DNA from: Teratosphaeria epicoccoides
Taxonomy: Eukaryota; Ascomycota; Dothideomycetes; Mycosphaerellales; Teratosphaeriaceae
Length of the DNA stretch: 64,000 bases
Direction: 5' to 3'
NCBI GenBank assembly: GCA_021401465.1
Contig: JADDMT010000146.1
Location: forward strand, 1-64,000
The notes below the pieces were generated by a model. It had not been told where the DNA came from. It did no database searches and saw nothing but the letters and a program-made list of their open reading frames with translations. Positions within the stretch are counted from its first letter, which is position 1, and each line of letters opens with the position of its first letter. The position numbers and the translations under genes were made by a program. This document shows, in pieces, positions 1 to 11,967 of this stretch.

Positions 1-126
1 CCCTAACCCTAACCCTAACCCTAACCCTAACCCTAACCCTAACCCTAACCCTAACCCTAACCCTAACCCTAACCCTAACCCTAACCCTAACCCTAACCCT
101 AACCCTAACCCTAACCCTAACCCTAA
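1..126. repeat. Telomere, (CCCTAA)21
   Basis: Twenty-one perfect CCCTAA units start at base 1, so the C-rich strand runs inward from a left chromosome end. TTAGGG is the telomere repeat of most filamentous ascomycetes. The tract stops abruptly at base 126, inside what used to be retrotransposon coding sequence. There is no unique subtelomeric spacer. Confidence 0.98.
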
Positions 127-972
127 GAATAAGACCTACGGACAGACTAGACAGGGCTGTAACGATGTGCCGCGATTAGTGTCAGATACGCAGACAACCT
201 TAGAGTATAGGTGCACATTAACGAGACACTAGCCTAGGCCTTAATAGATTCAGGATGTACTAGAATCTTCATGACGCCTAAGTTTGCCAGGATAGCTAGG
301 ACAAAGCTACAGGCAAAGACAAATGCTTTCTCGCTACAAGCGATTAATAGAAAGCTAGTCACGTACAACTAAGGAGTAGTTAACGAAGAGACTAAGATAA
401 TACCTCTGCGGATAGGACGCTACTAAGAGATGCTCTAGTTTGACATTATAGAGTTACTAGGCTCGGATGTAGTACTAGGGTTACTATGGCTAAGAAACAC
501 TAACCCCTATATCGACTAGAAGAATGAGAGGATCTAGTTCCCGGAACTTTTAAGATTAATACCTCTACCTGTAGTACATAACGTACTAGGCAAGATCAAA
601 ATATGTGCTATGACTTTAAGCGAGATAGTAGCTACTATTAAGGATCTAGAACAGGAAGTGTACGTCCTATAGGTCAAAGTAACGCAAACAAAAGTCAGGG
701 TCGAATTCATAGTTCCTAATAAGTATAAAGAGTTCGCTACTCTTTTTAAGGAAGAACCTGACTAAGAAGCTCTGCTAGAATACTAGGAGTAGGACTACGG
801 GATACCCTTACTCCCTAGCAAGACACTAACGAAGTAATTAGTTCGCCTGTTATTAGTAGCGAAACTAGAGATTCTCTGGAAATACCTAGAAGACAACCTC
901 TAGAAAGGCTTTATCCGCGAGTCGTAGTCCCTAGCTAGATATCTAATCCTGTTTGTACCTAAGGGGGAAGAT
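127..972 (+). pseudogene. Family A gypsy pol fragment: protease and start of reverse transcriptase
   Basis: This is plus-strand pol of a Ty3/gypsy chromovirus (family A), cut on both sides. The aspartic protease active site Asp-Ser-Gly is at 247-255, in the context LIDSG, followed by the usual VVLGLPWL-like strand. From about 715 the frame enters the reverse transcriptase N-terminus, ending in a FVPKGED-like segment where an LTR interrupts it at 973. The frame carries many TAG and TAA codons, all explicable as RIP. The 5' side is lost at the telomere. The region is a near copy of 34391-35236. It is not functional. Confidence 0.85.
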
Positions 973-1306
973 TGTCATAAGGGTAGGTGCTAATAGCAGG
1001 AAGGTGACTAGGTATTAGACTCGTAGAGCTATGAAGAATATCGATAATAGTAGTTAACCTTGTAACTAACTATCCCCTAGGGAAAGGGAATTAAATTAAG
1101 CACGAAGCTCCTAACTGCCTATCCTAAAGCTATCCCTATATACTAGAGAGACAGAGCAGCTCTGTTAGATCTGTTAACAGACCTGATAGATCCATGTCTG
1201 TAGATCTGTAGACTATCCCTATAGATCTAAGGGTCTATTATCCTGTAACAGATCCCTTCTTCCTTATAGGCCTATAGATCTGTAGACTAACCCTACAGAT
1301 CCGGGG
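973..1306 (-). repeat. Family A LTR, truncated (A1, 3' side)
   Basis: It begins TGTCATAAGGGTAGG like other A LTRs but stops at ATCCGGGG and runs straight into the opposite-strand ORF at 1307. About 400 bp present in A5 is missing. The same deletion join is in A2 at 35570, which ties the two copies together. Confidence 0.85.
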
Positions 1307-1870
1307 AAATGTTCGTAATGTTACTTTAGCAACTGTCGGAGTTACAACGCGAAGGTAACAGAGGTCGAATAGAAGAAGTTAGGTAATTAGCGGAAAAGAC
1401 TAATTACTAATCTCGATTATGTAAAGGCAGTCTTAGCTAAGGCTTTATAGAAGATAATAGAGGCGCATGCAAAGGAGATGCATCTTCGAAAACAGTTAGA
1501 CGCAGTCAACTAGGAGGTCGAGGATAGTCGCGCTCTTAAGGAGCGTGAGATTAGGGAGGATAAGGCTAAGGAACAGGCTCTCTCGCAGGCTAGGTTTCTT
1601 CTTAACCTAGATCCTTTAGCGGGCCCCGCTCTTAGTCCTACGACATAGAGCGTAATAGAGGGTTTTACTAACGCCTCATATTAGGGTTTCCTAGATAGCG
1701 TGATAGCCGAGCCGATCGACAGTGTCCTGCAGGAGTCTAGTCGTAGCTTAGGATCTTCTTCCTAGGTTCGTTCCTTTCTCGAAACTTCGTATCTTTTGCT
1801 AACAGTTTCGCAGATGTTCTAGGGGTTCCTAGGTGTTCTCGGTACTCCTATATCCTTCCCATTTTACTAA
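1307..1870 (+). pseudogene. Family A opposite-strand ORF, N-terminally truncated (A1)
   Basis: Homologous to the complete 738-bp ORF at 29431-30168. The join with the LTR removes the start codon and roughly the first 58 codons. The remainder keeps the CSxCYFSNC cysteine motif and a long charged stretch rich in Lys, Glu and Ala that looks helical or coiled-coil. All in-frame stops are TAG or TAA at positions expected for Gln or Trp. The 3' end overlaps the end of the minus-strand pol frame, tail to tail. Confidence 0.7.
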
Positions 1871-4280
1871 GTACTCTCGCTGTCCTTCCTGCTAGCGAGT
1901 GTCGACAATCTTTTCGACAGTGTACTCTAGTTCTTCTACTTTAGGGTCAAGTAGTAAGGGTTCCGTTTATAGTGTAGTGTCTAGCGCTACTTGTTCTAGC
2001 AGAGAGATATAGAACACAGGGTGTATTCTTATCTGCTTAGGTAGCTGTAATTTAAAATTAACTAGTCCTTTCTTAGCCTTAATCCGGAATAGTCCTAGTT
2101 TTATAGCGTCTAGTTTTTTGCTTGGCTTGTCTAATTTGATGTTATGGCAGAGGAGATACACCTTGTCCCCCTCCTTAAGAATTAGTCCCTTAATTCTTTT
2201 ACGATTCGCGTACTATTCCATGTTCTGTTAATAGAACTATAGGTCGAGTCATACTTCGGTTTGTAGTTAGCAGAGGTATTCTACCTACCTAAGTACTACT
2301 AGGTTTAGATTACTAGTGAAGACATCTAGAATGTCTTCTATAGCTAATATATACGCCATCTAAAATAGCGAGAGTCCTGTCGACTCTGCTAGCGTACTAT
2401 TATATGCGAGTTATGCTATTAGTAACAACTCTACCTAGTTGTTCTGATCCCTATTAACATAGGATCGGAGGTACTATTCTAGCGTCTGATTTAGACGTTC
2501 TGTCTGCCTATCCATCTAAGGGTAGAAGGAAGTACTAAGTCGATGCTTAACCTAGAATTGTCTTATTAGGGCTTTCTAAAAGTTAGATGTAAACACGGAT
2601 CCTCGGTCCGTTACTAGGTCTTATAGCATGCTATATAATGCTACTACTTACTTAATAAAGACATGTGCGATATCTTTAGTCTTAAAGTCTTTATAGTACA
2701 GAATAAACTTTCTAAACTTAGTGAATTAGTTGACTACTACTATGATTCTATCGAAGAACTCATTAGTAGTAGGTTCTCTCGACTAGGGTAGTTTAACGAT
2801 AAAGTCTATAGCGAGCGATTCCTATAGCCGTTAGGGTACCTTTAGTAGTTGTAGTAGCCTATATAGTTTGTAACAGTCGTGCTTACTCTATTAGCAAGTT
2901 ACATATTAACAGACATAGTCCTTAATTGCTTTGCCTATCCTAGGGATGTAATATTCTTGCTAGAGAATTTGCTTCATTTTAGATACTCCTAGGTATTCTG
3001 CCTAAGGAACGTCATGTTAGAGGCGTAGTAGCTCTAAACATAAGGATGTTAGCATGTATACTAATCCTTAGAAGAGAAGTACTCTGTCTTCGTCTTCCTA
3101 GTTCTCTTGTCTGTTAATGTCGTTACGGACAGCGATTACGGTTAGGTCGTAGATAAGTGCGTTCTTTAGGTCATCCTAGAATTTACTAGTCTACGTAATA
3201 GCTGTAGCTGCAAGTTAGTTGACTCTAAGCGTGCTATCGCTATTCTCTTAGAGAATGACATGTTTCTCCCTTTTTACGCCTTTCATGTAGTTAGTCTAAC
3301 GACTAAGTACATCGGCGCGTGCGTTATTAGATCCCTTGCGATAGACGATCTTGTAGTTAAAGCTAGAGAGTTCCTTACTCTATTAGACTTGTCGTCGATT
3401 TAACTCTTTCGTCGTAGTAAAGTATCGTAAGTTTTCATGGTCTGTGTAGACTATAACCTAGTGTTTAGGTCCTTCTAAGTAGACTCGCCATGCCTTGTAG
3501 GCGTCTACTATAGCTAGAAGCTCTTTATCGTAGACGTCGTAGCAGAGCTTAGGTCCTAACAGCTTCCTCGAGTAGTAGGCAACTAGCTGTAGTCGTCTAC
3601 TCGGTCCTAGTTAACTTAAGCATGCTCTAAGTACTACGTCAGAGGCATTAGTCTCGACTATAATAGGCTTATTAGGGTCAAATACAAGTAAGATTAGCTG
3701 ATCTGTAAATCGTTGCTAGGGTTCCTTAAAAGCCTTCCGTTAGGCGTCGTCCTAAACAAATAGTGTATCCTTCGTAGTAAGGGTCGTAAGTAGTACTATA
3801 ATCCTCGAGTAGTTCGCGATGAACCTTTAGTAGAAGTTAGCGAACCTAAGGAAGGACTATACTTCCTTAACATTAGTTAGCGTAGGCTACTCCTTTACTA
3901 CTTTAACCTTCTTAGTGTCTATTTTGATTCTGTCCTAGGCTACTACGTAGCCGAGGAATTAGACTTCTTGCTTATGAAACTCGCTCTTCTAAGGTTTGGC
4001 TTTTAGCTTGTAATCCTAGAGTTTCTGAAGTACCTTGCGCATGTAAGTCCTATGTTCTTCGATCGTTTGTAAGTAGACGAGGATATCATCTAAGTATATA
4101 ACTACAAAGACGTCAAGGTACTTACGTAGCACATTGTTAATAAATGCCTGCTATGTAGCTAGGGTGTTCGTCAACCTAAATAGCATGACTATATACTCGT
4201 AGTATCCTGACCTAGTTTAGAATGTAGTCTTCTATTCTTCGCCTTCCTTAATTTGAATTCGGTTATATACTCCTAGTATG
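1748..4280 (-). pseudogene. Family A pol: reverse transcriptase, RNase H, integrase, chromodomain (A1, C-terminal part)
   Basis: On the minus strand, reading down from 4280, this holds the C-terminal half of family A pol. The reverse transcriptase catalytic motif YLDD is at 4085-4096, followed by RNase H and a zinc-binding plus DDE integrase. Near 1815-1950 is a chromodomain with a YLVKWEGY-like core, which places the element among chromoviruses. The first stop after the chromodomain is TAG at 1799-1801, where copy A2 keeps CAG. The shared stop is TAA at 1748-1750. The frame continues across B1 into 12333 and beyond. RIP-type stops are scattered throughout. Confidence 0.85.
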
Positions 4281-4640
4281 TGATACGGTTAATACTAGGG
4301 GGCTATTAGAACCGCATAGGTTCTAATGCCTACCCTTAGCATATAGTGACCCTGCTACATATAGTAAGGGGGTCCTTCGTACATACGTTAGCTTGTATGT
4401 TGTCTAAGTAGGATTAGTTGTCGACGTAGGACGCCCCTACGTCGCTAACCCTACGGTACCCCTGCGGGGTTAGGCTCAGACATGCTTTCCCTAATTAAGG
4501 AGTGTTAGGGGGTATAAGTACCCTTAGCGCTACCTCTGCGATAAGCAGAAAGCAGCGCTATCTTGTACCTACTAAAAGGTCGGATTACTCTGTTACACTG
4601 CGAGATATTTCCATATCATATAGCATATACATCTATATTA
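4281..4640 (+). repeat. B1 5' LTR (360 bp)
   Basis: It starts TGATACGG and ends TATATTA, where 26251-26255 of the intact B2 3' LTR ends in TATCA. The end therefore looks like CA changed to TA by RIP. It contains the inverted GTAGGACGCCCCTACG segment shared by all B LTRs. I could not assign a clear tRNA primer-binding site just downstream. Confidence 0.93.
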
Positions 4641-4689
4641 GTTCTACTTTCTCCTCCCTGCTTTGCAGTCTAGCAGAGAATACTATAAT

Positions 4690-7600
4690 ATGTCTAGAGT
4701 ACTACGAACTCGCAACTAATGCGTAGCGAGCGCTATCCTAAGTACCCGCAATAGTAAAGCTAGCCTGAGAAACTAGCCTGTAGAAGTACCCCCTACGAGT
4801 AACACTACATCGAGCGACAGTTCCGCTAGAGGCTAATTACGCGGCGGACAAGGCAATAGACCCCCCGCATAGGGACTACAGCTAACCCCGACTATTAACC
4901 TAGCCCTTATAGCCATGATTGTCGATTAGGTCGCGAACTGCCTTGCGAACTAGAGCTAGAGCCGCACTGCTTCTAGTAGCGACAATAGCGAGGACGATAA
5001 AGACGTCGCTATAAGCGGTACTAATAAACTAGCAGACGAAGAAATCTAGCGAGATTTCACGCTAGGGACCTACGAAGACAACTTACTAGGAGGCTCGAAC
5101 TTTCTTGCAGGCGTGAAAGGCAGTTTTCGTGCTTAACCTACACGGATATTCTACAGAGGGCGAACGAGTCGCCTTTAGTATAATGTAGCTTGAAGAGGAT
5201 AAGGAACCTCGTAACAATTAGCATAAGTAGTATGACCTTATGCAGGTCTATGACAGAACGTATATGTAGGCAGACTTTCGCTAGTTCTGTGTTAACTAGG
5301 TCGAGGATCCGGGGAATCGCGCCCTTACTATGTCTGTCGAGTACGAGAAGGCTAAGTAGAGGAAGGGACAAATAACCTCTAGCTTCGCTACCTACCTTGC
5401 TACACTCGAGGGACAGATGCTACCCTATACTAAGACGTAACGCGTATGGCACTTACTTGTCAAACTTAATGACAATCTTCAGAATACAATCATAACTTTT
5501 CATGAACTTCCGACAACTCGGCAAGACCTCGTGTCCCTTACGACACATATAGAAATCACCTTGAAGCGAAATAGAAAATCAGGCGGTAAGGATAATAAGC
5601 GTCTAAGCCCTAAGGACCTACCGAAGGGCTGCTATTACAAGCGCCCTAGGGGTCATGCCTAACGTAGTAGTTCATTTAGGAGGAGCAAGCCCTCCGAGCT
5701 AAAAGACAGTAGCGAGAAGCCTCTAAGTAGCTGCTACATCTGTAGAGCGAGGGACTACTAGGCGGCTTGCTGTCCTAAACGAAGTAATAGGAAGAAGGTA
5801 AGCAAGGTGTCCGAAACCTCCCTAGAGGGGAGGCAAAAGAAGGACAAGCCTGAGACAACCGAATAGCTACTACAGGTATCTAAGCTGTCTGTCACTAATA
5901 GTGTAGACTCGTGGCCTGCCTGGCGCCTATCCGGTACGGTCTAAGTTAATAGCTCGCTTAAGCTAGTAGACTATATGTTAGATGACCTTGCGGAGGTTAA
6001 CGTGATACCCTAGAGGGTAGTCGTACGGCTCGGTTTAAAGCCAATCCTAGGAGCCCTACTGCCTACCATGAAGTCCTTTCGGGGCGAAGGCGTAGCGGCT
6101 CGAGGCGCGTATAACGTACGCCTCTAACTCGCGGACTCCTTAGGAGAAGTACGCGAGATTAACGAAGTCTTCTACACTGAAGACATTCCTGATAAGGAGC
6201 TCCTACTCGGCCGCCCTTAGCGCCACAAGCAGGGAGTCGTTGTTAATAGAGCTACTAATAACTAGTTCTACGGCTCTATAGGCGAAGTTCCTACAGTGTA
6301 GATACGTGACGCACATAGCTTCTACAAGGACATGAAGAAGGTCTAATACGTGTATATAGTCCGCATATAGAACGTCAAGGAAGACGTTACCCTTCTGCCT
6401 AAGTTAGAGGAATACGCCGATATTTTCGACGTAGAGGCTACGGCCTATGCCTAGGCCCTAGACACGGAACATGCAATTAACCTTAAGGAGGGTTACAATC
6501 CTCTATATTGACCTCTATACCCTATGTTAGAATCGTAGCTTAAAACACTTCGAGACTACCTCTACAAGGCGCAAAGGAACGCGTAGATCCGACGAAGCGA
6601 CAGCGAGGCTAGAGCGTTAGTTATGTTCGTCCTGAAGAAGGATAACACGCTCCGCCTATACGTTAACTATAGGGGCCTTAATACGGTAACCTAGAAAAAC
6701 CGCTGCCCCCTACTACTTATTAGCGAGACGCTTGACCGCCTTAGTTACGCCGCCATCTTCTCGTCTATCGACTTGAAGGACGCCTACTACTAGATACTGA
6801 TCCGAAAGGGCGACAAGTAGAAGACTACATTCTAAATGTAGTATAGACACTTCGAGTATATAGTAATGCCATTTAGCTTAACTAACATACTAGCAACGTT
6901 CTAAGCGTATATTAACCGGGCCCTAGCCGGCCTCGTTAACACTTGCTACGTAGTATATTTAGACGATATACTAGTCTACTCTGACTTAAAGGAGAAGCAT
7001 ATTCGGCACCTAAGGATAGTACTCGAACGGCTCTATAAGTTCGCTCTGTACGCAAACCTAAAGAAGTGCTTATTCCTAATAGATAGGATTAAGTTTCTTG
7101 GATATATCGTCTCTACAGAAGGAGTCATCATGGATGACTAAAGGGTGTCCGTAATCGCGGAGTAGCTATAGCTAACTACCCTCCGAGAAGTGCAGGTGTT
7201 CCTAGGATTTACTAACTTCTATCGCAGATTCATACGATCTTACTCGAAGATCGTGGCTCCCCTCACGGCCCTCGCAAAGGGCGCGGTATAAGGAAAAAAG
7301 CCAGGGAAAGTGCCTTAGGAGGAGGCTTAGAGTAAGGCCTTCTCTGAACTCAAAGCAGCTTTTTAAACTACGCCTATACTTCGGCACTTTGACCCTGCTA
7401 CGAAGATCCGGATAGAGACTAATGCTTTAAAATTCGCAATAGCCGCAATTATATCGCAGCTCTAGTCGCACAAAGGCAGTACGCGATAGTACCTAATTGC
7501 CTTCTAGTCGCGGAAGATGCAGGGCGCTAAGCTTAACTATGAGACTTACGATTAAGAGCTTTTGGCTATTATTGACAGCTTTAAGGAGTACCGACACTAC

Positions 7601-9532
7601 CTCGAAGGCGTAGCGCACCCTATTAAGGTGCTTACTAACTATAACAACCTTCGCGGCTTTATAGGCATGAAGTAGCTAAGTAGTTAGCAAGCAAGGTAGG
7701 CGACTTTCCTCGCTAGCTTTGACTTTGTTATCTAGCATCGTTCCGGAAAGACGAATCTAGCCGACAGTCCTTCGTGATGACTAGACTACGACACTAGGGA
7801 GGAGGGTAACTAACAGCTTCTCCCTACGCTACAAACGAAGCTTGTAGTTTAGGGCGGCGATCTGTCATTAGCTCCTCTTGTAGGTCGACTACGGGTCTAA
7901 TAGGGCCTCACGGCCTCCGCTAGTAACGAACCCTCCTATCTAGCAGTTGTGGCGACTATGTCTAGCTCGATCCGTGCGGTAGTTAACCGGCTTACATGCA
8001 GTAAGCATGCAATGTCTAAAGAACCCTTTAAAGAAGTCTCGAGACTTATTCAGCGGTTGTAAGAGCGAGAACTAGAGTTAATTAATAAGGGTGTAGCCCT
8101 CTAGGACACCGCAGGTAGCCCGAAGTACTAGACTAAGTCAGGCGACTTGTAGTACTTTGATAATAGGCTCTACGTACCTGCTAACTACGTACTCTGTTCG
8201 CAGCTCCTCCGTATTTATCATGACGATAAACTCGCGGGCTATTTTAGCGCAGAGAAGACAAACGCACTTCTTAGACGTAAATACTAGTAGCCTACGCTAG
8301 AACAGGATGTCTCTAACTATGTCAAATCCTGCTAGACATGCCAGATTAGCAAATCTCGGCGCTATTACCCCTATAGCGATGCTTAGGCGCTCCTACTACT
8401 AGAGAGACTATAGCAAGACTTAACTATAGATTTTATTACTAATCTGCTACTAGCAAAGTAGAAAGGCAATGTAGTTAATACTGTCCTTATAGTAGTCAAC
8501 TAATACTCGAAGATAAATGTCTTTATCCTATGTATGAAAAAGTGCACAAGCAGCGAGCTTGCGCGACTACTTCGCGACAAAGTTGTATAGCGCTTCAGTG
8601 TCCCCCGAAGTATCCTATCAGATTGAGGTTCTGTCTTTACTAGTAAATACTAGTAAGAATTTGTGTTTAAGGTACGTGTTAAGCACCGCCTAAGTATAGC
8701 ATTCTATCTACAGACTAATAGTCAGACTAAACGTATAAACTAGACTCTTAAGTAGTACCTTCGGTGCTACTACGCTAAGAACTAGGATGCCTAGGCTAAC
8801 GTAATTCCTATGGCGGAATTTGCAGTTAATAACAGCATGTATGCTACTATGCGCATGTCGCCATTTTAGATTCTTTATAGCTTTAATCTAGAAATACACC
8901 TAGAGCCGCCTTAGGACGAGTCTTCTAAGGAGAGGGTACTAGCCGCTACGGAATTAGCGCGGCGTATACGCGAGGTACATTCGGTGCTAATAGAACACTA
9001 GAAAAAGGCCTTAGAATCCTAGATTAAACATAATAACGCCTGTGCTAAACCGATATAGTACGTAGTTAGTACGAAGGTATTACTGTTAACGAAGAATCTC
9101 AAGCTAAAACTTCTAAGCAAGAAGATGACGCCAAGGTTCGTCAGACCCTTCTAGATACGCGACGCGATAGGCTCGTAGGCATACTAGCTATCGTTGCTAT
9201 CGTCATATTATGTGCATAATGTCTTCTACGTATTTCTACTCAAACTATAGGTACAGCGCGGGGGCGAAGAGCCCGCGGACCTAATGCTAGTAGTAGAAGA
9301 GAACGAAGAGTAGGAAGTCGAGGGTATTAAGGACAGTATGCAGCGTAAGGGCGTAACGTACTATCTAGTAAAGTAGAAAGGATACCTACCTAAGTACACA
9401 TAATAGGTTCCGGCTAAAGACTACAAGAACGCTCTAGAAGCTATTCGTGAATTCGAAGAGCGGAGGAGGCATGAGCAGGGCTTGAGAAGTTCGATTCGTG
9501 GGAAGATAAGGGCTTTAGAGCAGAATTCTTAA
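4690..9532 (+). pseudogene. Family B gag-pol polyprotein, decayed (B1)
   Basis: It starts at an ATG 50 bp after the LTR. Domains in order are gag, a CCHC zinc knuckle (its His changed to Tyr), protease, reverse transcriptase with YLDD at 6956-6967, RNase H, integrase and a chromodomain-like YLVKxKGYLPKYT segment near 9360-9420. Compared with B2 it lacks 122 bp in gag (near 5093), between two AGGAGG repeats, which shifts the frame. The integrase zinc-finger His residues are partly Tyr (CAT or CAC to TAT or TAC). Dozens of TAG and TAA stops follow the RIP pattern. It is non-functional but fully recognisable. Confidence 0.92.
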
Positions 9533-9672
9533 CATGTATATGTAGCGCATAATGCGCGGAGTAATAACAAGAAGCAAACGCCCTACTTATATATCATTAA
9601 TGCCTAAAGGCATACCTAGAATAAACCTAAGGAGAACAAGAGACATGCTTAGATTAGCTTCGTAGCTAATGC

Positions 9673-11169
9673 TTAGCGACTACTAGTTAGGGGCTTCCTG
9701 ACTAAACCCGAAGTAGGAGAGTCTTTCTTGTTATAGTCCGCTAGGGACTACCTACCTACACGGGGTCTACTAAACACCCTGAAGTGACTATGAGTAACAG
9801 GGGTAGTAACGCTACGAAGAGAGGCTAGTATCTTCTTCTTTAGTAGGTTGTAAGGGAGCTTGTCTTCAGAGCCTATAGTAGCTAGAGAACTAGCGACATC
9901 CTTATCGCGCCTAGTCGTAACGACTACCTCATCCTTAGCATTAGAAGGCGAAGAGACTCGAGCGCGCTTGCGGCTATTACGCTCGGCCCTCGAGATTATC
10001 TTGCGCTTCTTGACACGAGTGTTAACTACATTATTAGACTTAGTGTCCTCCTTAGGCGTAACTAGTACGGTGACACTATAACGCAAAGGGATCACGTTAG
10101 GACTAAAGGTATCCTAGACGTCGTCATCCTCCTCATCCTTAAAGATCTAGCCTAGAGGCTTGTGCCTTAGCGTCTTGACAGACGTAGTGCGGGTCGCAAG
10201 CGAGGAAGGTTCGGCTTCCTTGTCGCTAACCTCAATTTCGGCTCTAGCCTTCTTCTTCTTCTTAGACAGTAGCGTCGAGGCGGCGTAGGCGGCGGCGCTA
10301 CAATGTGTTAGCTATACGCACGGGACAGGATTCGAGTAAGTAACTTACGGCTTAGTCCTTAGGACCGGCTTAGAGGTAGGCTGTCTCTTAGTACGGCGCT
10401 AGGGCGTAGCCTTAGCGGCAGGAGCGGTGAATTGCTTGATGACCTTCTTGCAGATCATCCGCGTCTTAAAGTCATCGTTAATAGAGGCAAGGGCCCCGAG
10501 TTGCTAACGCTAACAGCTAGTCGGATATTTCTCGACGCTAACGTTAGCCTAGCGGAGAAAGTTAGCATTTATACTTAGAGGGTACCTATACTATATACGT
10601 ACTATAGCGAAGGTCTCGACCCTAATAGTTAGTACCTTTAAGATCTTCTAGACTAAGTCTGCGATTAGACCTAGACAAACGTTTTCGCCTGTTAGTAGAG
10701 AGTCGAAGTAAACACCGCTATAAGAACGGTTAGCAGTCGCGGTAAAGCACGAGAGGGCACTAAGCAGGTAGGCGAGTACCTCGCGGTACTTAGCCTGTAG
10801 CCTGTTTATAGTCAGAGTACCTTTAGTAATCCCCTTGTTGCGCGTACTCTAGAAGTCATCGATGTTATAGCAGAGCTAGTTATACTCGCCATACACCTCT
10901 TCAGGGAGGTCTTGGCATTTTTGATGCTTGCTATTATAGTTAACACAATTGCAGTAGATACTGCCCTCATTAAATCCGCCGATGTAGATCTCGGCTACGC
11001 TTTAGTTAGTACAAGTCACGCATACCTCGCGGGTAGGGGACGCCTTACTAACACGCGGAGGAGAGATGTGTGTAGCTTGGCTACTAAGGTTGTTAAGGTA
11101 TCGTCAACACGAGCGACAATCGCGGGCAGAGCGAGTAGCGTCGAACTTAGTCTGTAGCATATAAGCCAT
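9673..11169 (-). pseudogene. Family B opposite-strand gene (1497 bp): Cys-rich, basic protein (B1)
   Basis: A 498-codon frame on the strand opposite gag-pol, between the pol stop and the 3' LTR. The ATG is intact in this copy. Residues 18-85 hold cysteines spaced as CxxC, CxxC, CxC and a final Cys, suggesting zinc binding. The middle is helical without recognised motifs. The C-terminal third is rich in Lys, Arg and Ser, with a VKKRK-type nuclear localisation signal. The last 115 codons are open in this copy, and all other stops are TAG, TAA or rarely TGA of RIP type. The frame length is identical in B1, B2 and B4. I see no transmembrane segments, so an env gene is unlikely. Function unknown. 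Confidence 0.75.
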
Positions 11170-11953
11170 TATAGCTAAGACAGGTTAATTGATCTTGATT
11201 AATTAATTGAAGAAGAAGAAGCTCCACTATAGACCCGCAGACATGGCGAGGCGCAAGCTAAGCGAAATGGGAGTAGAGGTCGATGTTAGTGTCTTAGAAC
11301 AGGAAGTTTAGGAAAGTGACGAGGTTTTTATACCCTCTAACAGCCCCGCTGTTACCTACCGTAACCGTTAAGCTAGTAACTCGAACTACATGCGCAGAGT
11401 ACCTACCTTTAGTTAACTTACAAGGGGACTAAATGATGTAATAACGGATAACGCGGCTGTCACGCATGTGCGCTAACCGCACTCATACTCGCCTACTAGC
11501 ATGAAAATGTAGCGAGGCCCGCGCTAGGAGCGCGCTCCTGCTGTTTTAAGCGGCGCGCGTAGAGCGTCCGCGTACTTTCCTACTACCCTAAGGTTCTGTA
11601 ACACATTCTTTATAGTCACGACTAAATAGGGACAGCCAAGCTACTTAGCGAGGCTAGCGCGCATGCTCGCCCTATAATTTCAAGGATTAACTAAAGTACA
11701 TGCTTGTAGTGTCCTGATATCTCGATCCGCATGTAAAGCAAAGGTGTTACGAAGCTACCTAACATGTAACAGGTTAAAACCCGCCTGAGTTAGCAGCCTG
11801 TGCCCTGTACTCGCTACGAAGGTGTTAAGGTATACGCATGACACATGTTACGTAGGCTATCTACCTATTCACCCTTACGCGGTATAAGCGTACTATATCC
11901 CGTACCCTATACGTTCTACGTGTATTACTTAGTAAGGCTAGGGACATCCTCAT
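11170..11953 (+). other. Family B downstream region between the opposite-strand gene and the 3' LTR
   Basis: About 780 bp conserved in B1, B2 and B4. It must hold the promoter of the opposite-strand gene. A short AAGAAGAAG stretch and repeated TTAATTAATTGA lie just upstream of that gene's ATG. A short plus-strand frame (11243-11371, starting MARRKLSEM) is partly shared by the copies, but with compensating indels and a lost ATG in B2, so I do not call it a gene. Confidence 0.45.
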
Positions 11954-11967
11954 AGGAGGAGGGGTAG
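11954..11967 (+). promoter_or_regulatory. Polypurine tract of B1
   Basis: AGGAGGAGGGGTAG lies directly against the 3' LTR. This is the expected primer site for plus-strand DNA synthesis in an LTR retrotransposon. It is conserved as AGGAGGAGGGGCAG in B2. Confidence 0.85.

Noticed and set aside
9860..10081. Plus-strand open stretch opposite the family B antisense gene
   Set aside because: It is a shadow of the Lys/Arg/Ser-rich minus-strand gene. The plus strand there has no conserved frame outside it.
11243..11371. Possible 43-codon gene downstream of pol in family B
   Set aside because: The ATG is lost in B2, B1 and B2 differ by compensating indels, and nothing supports it beyond chance openness.
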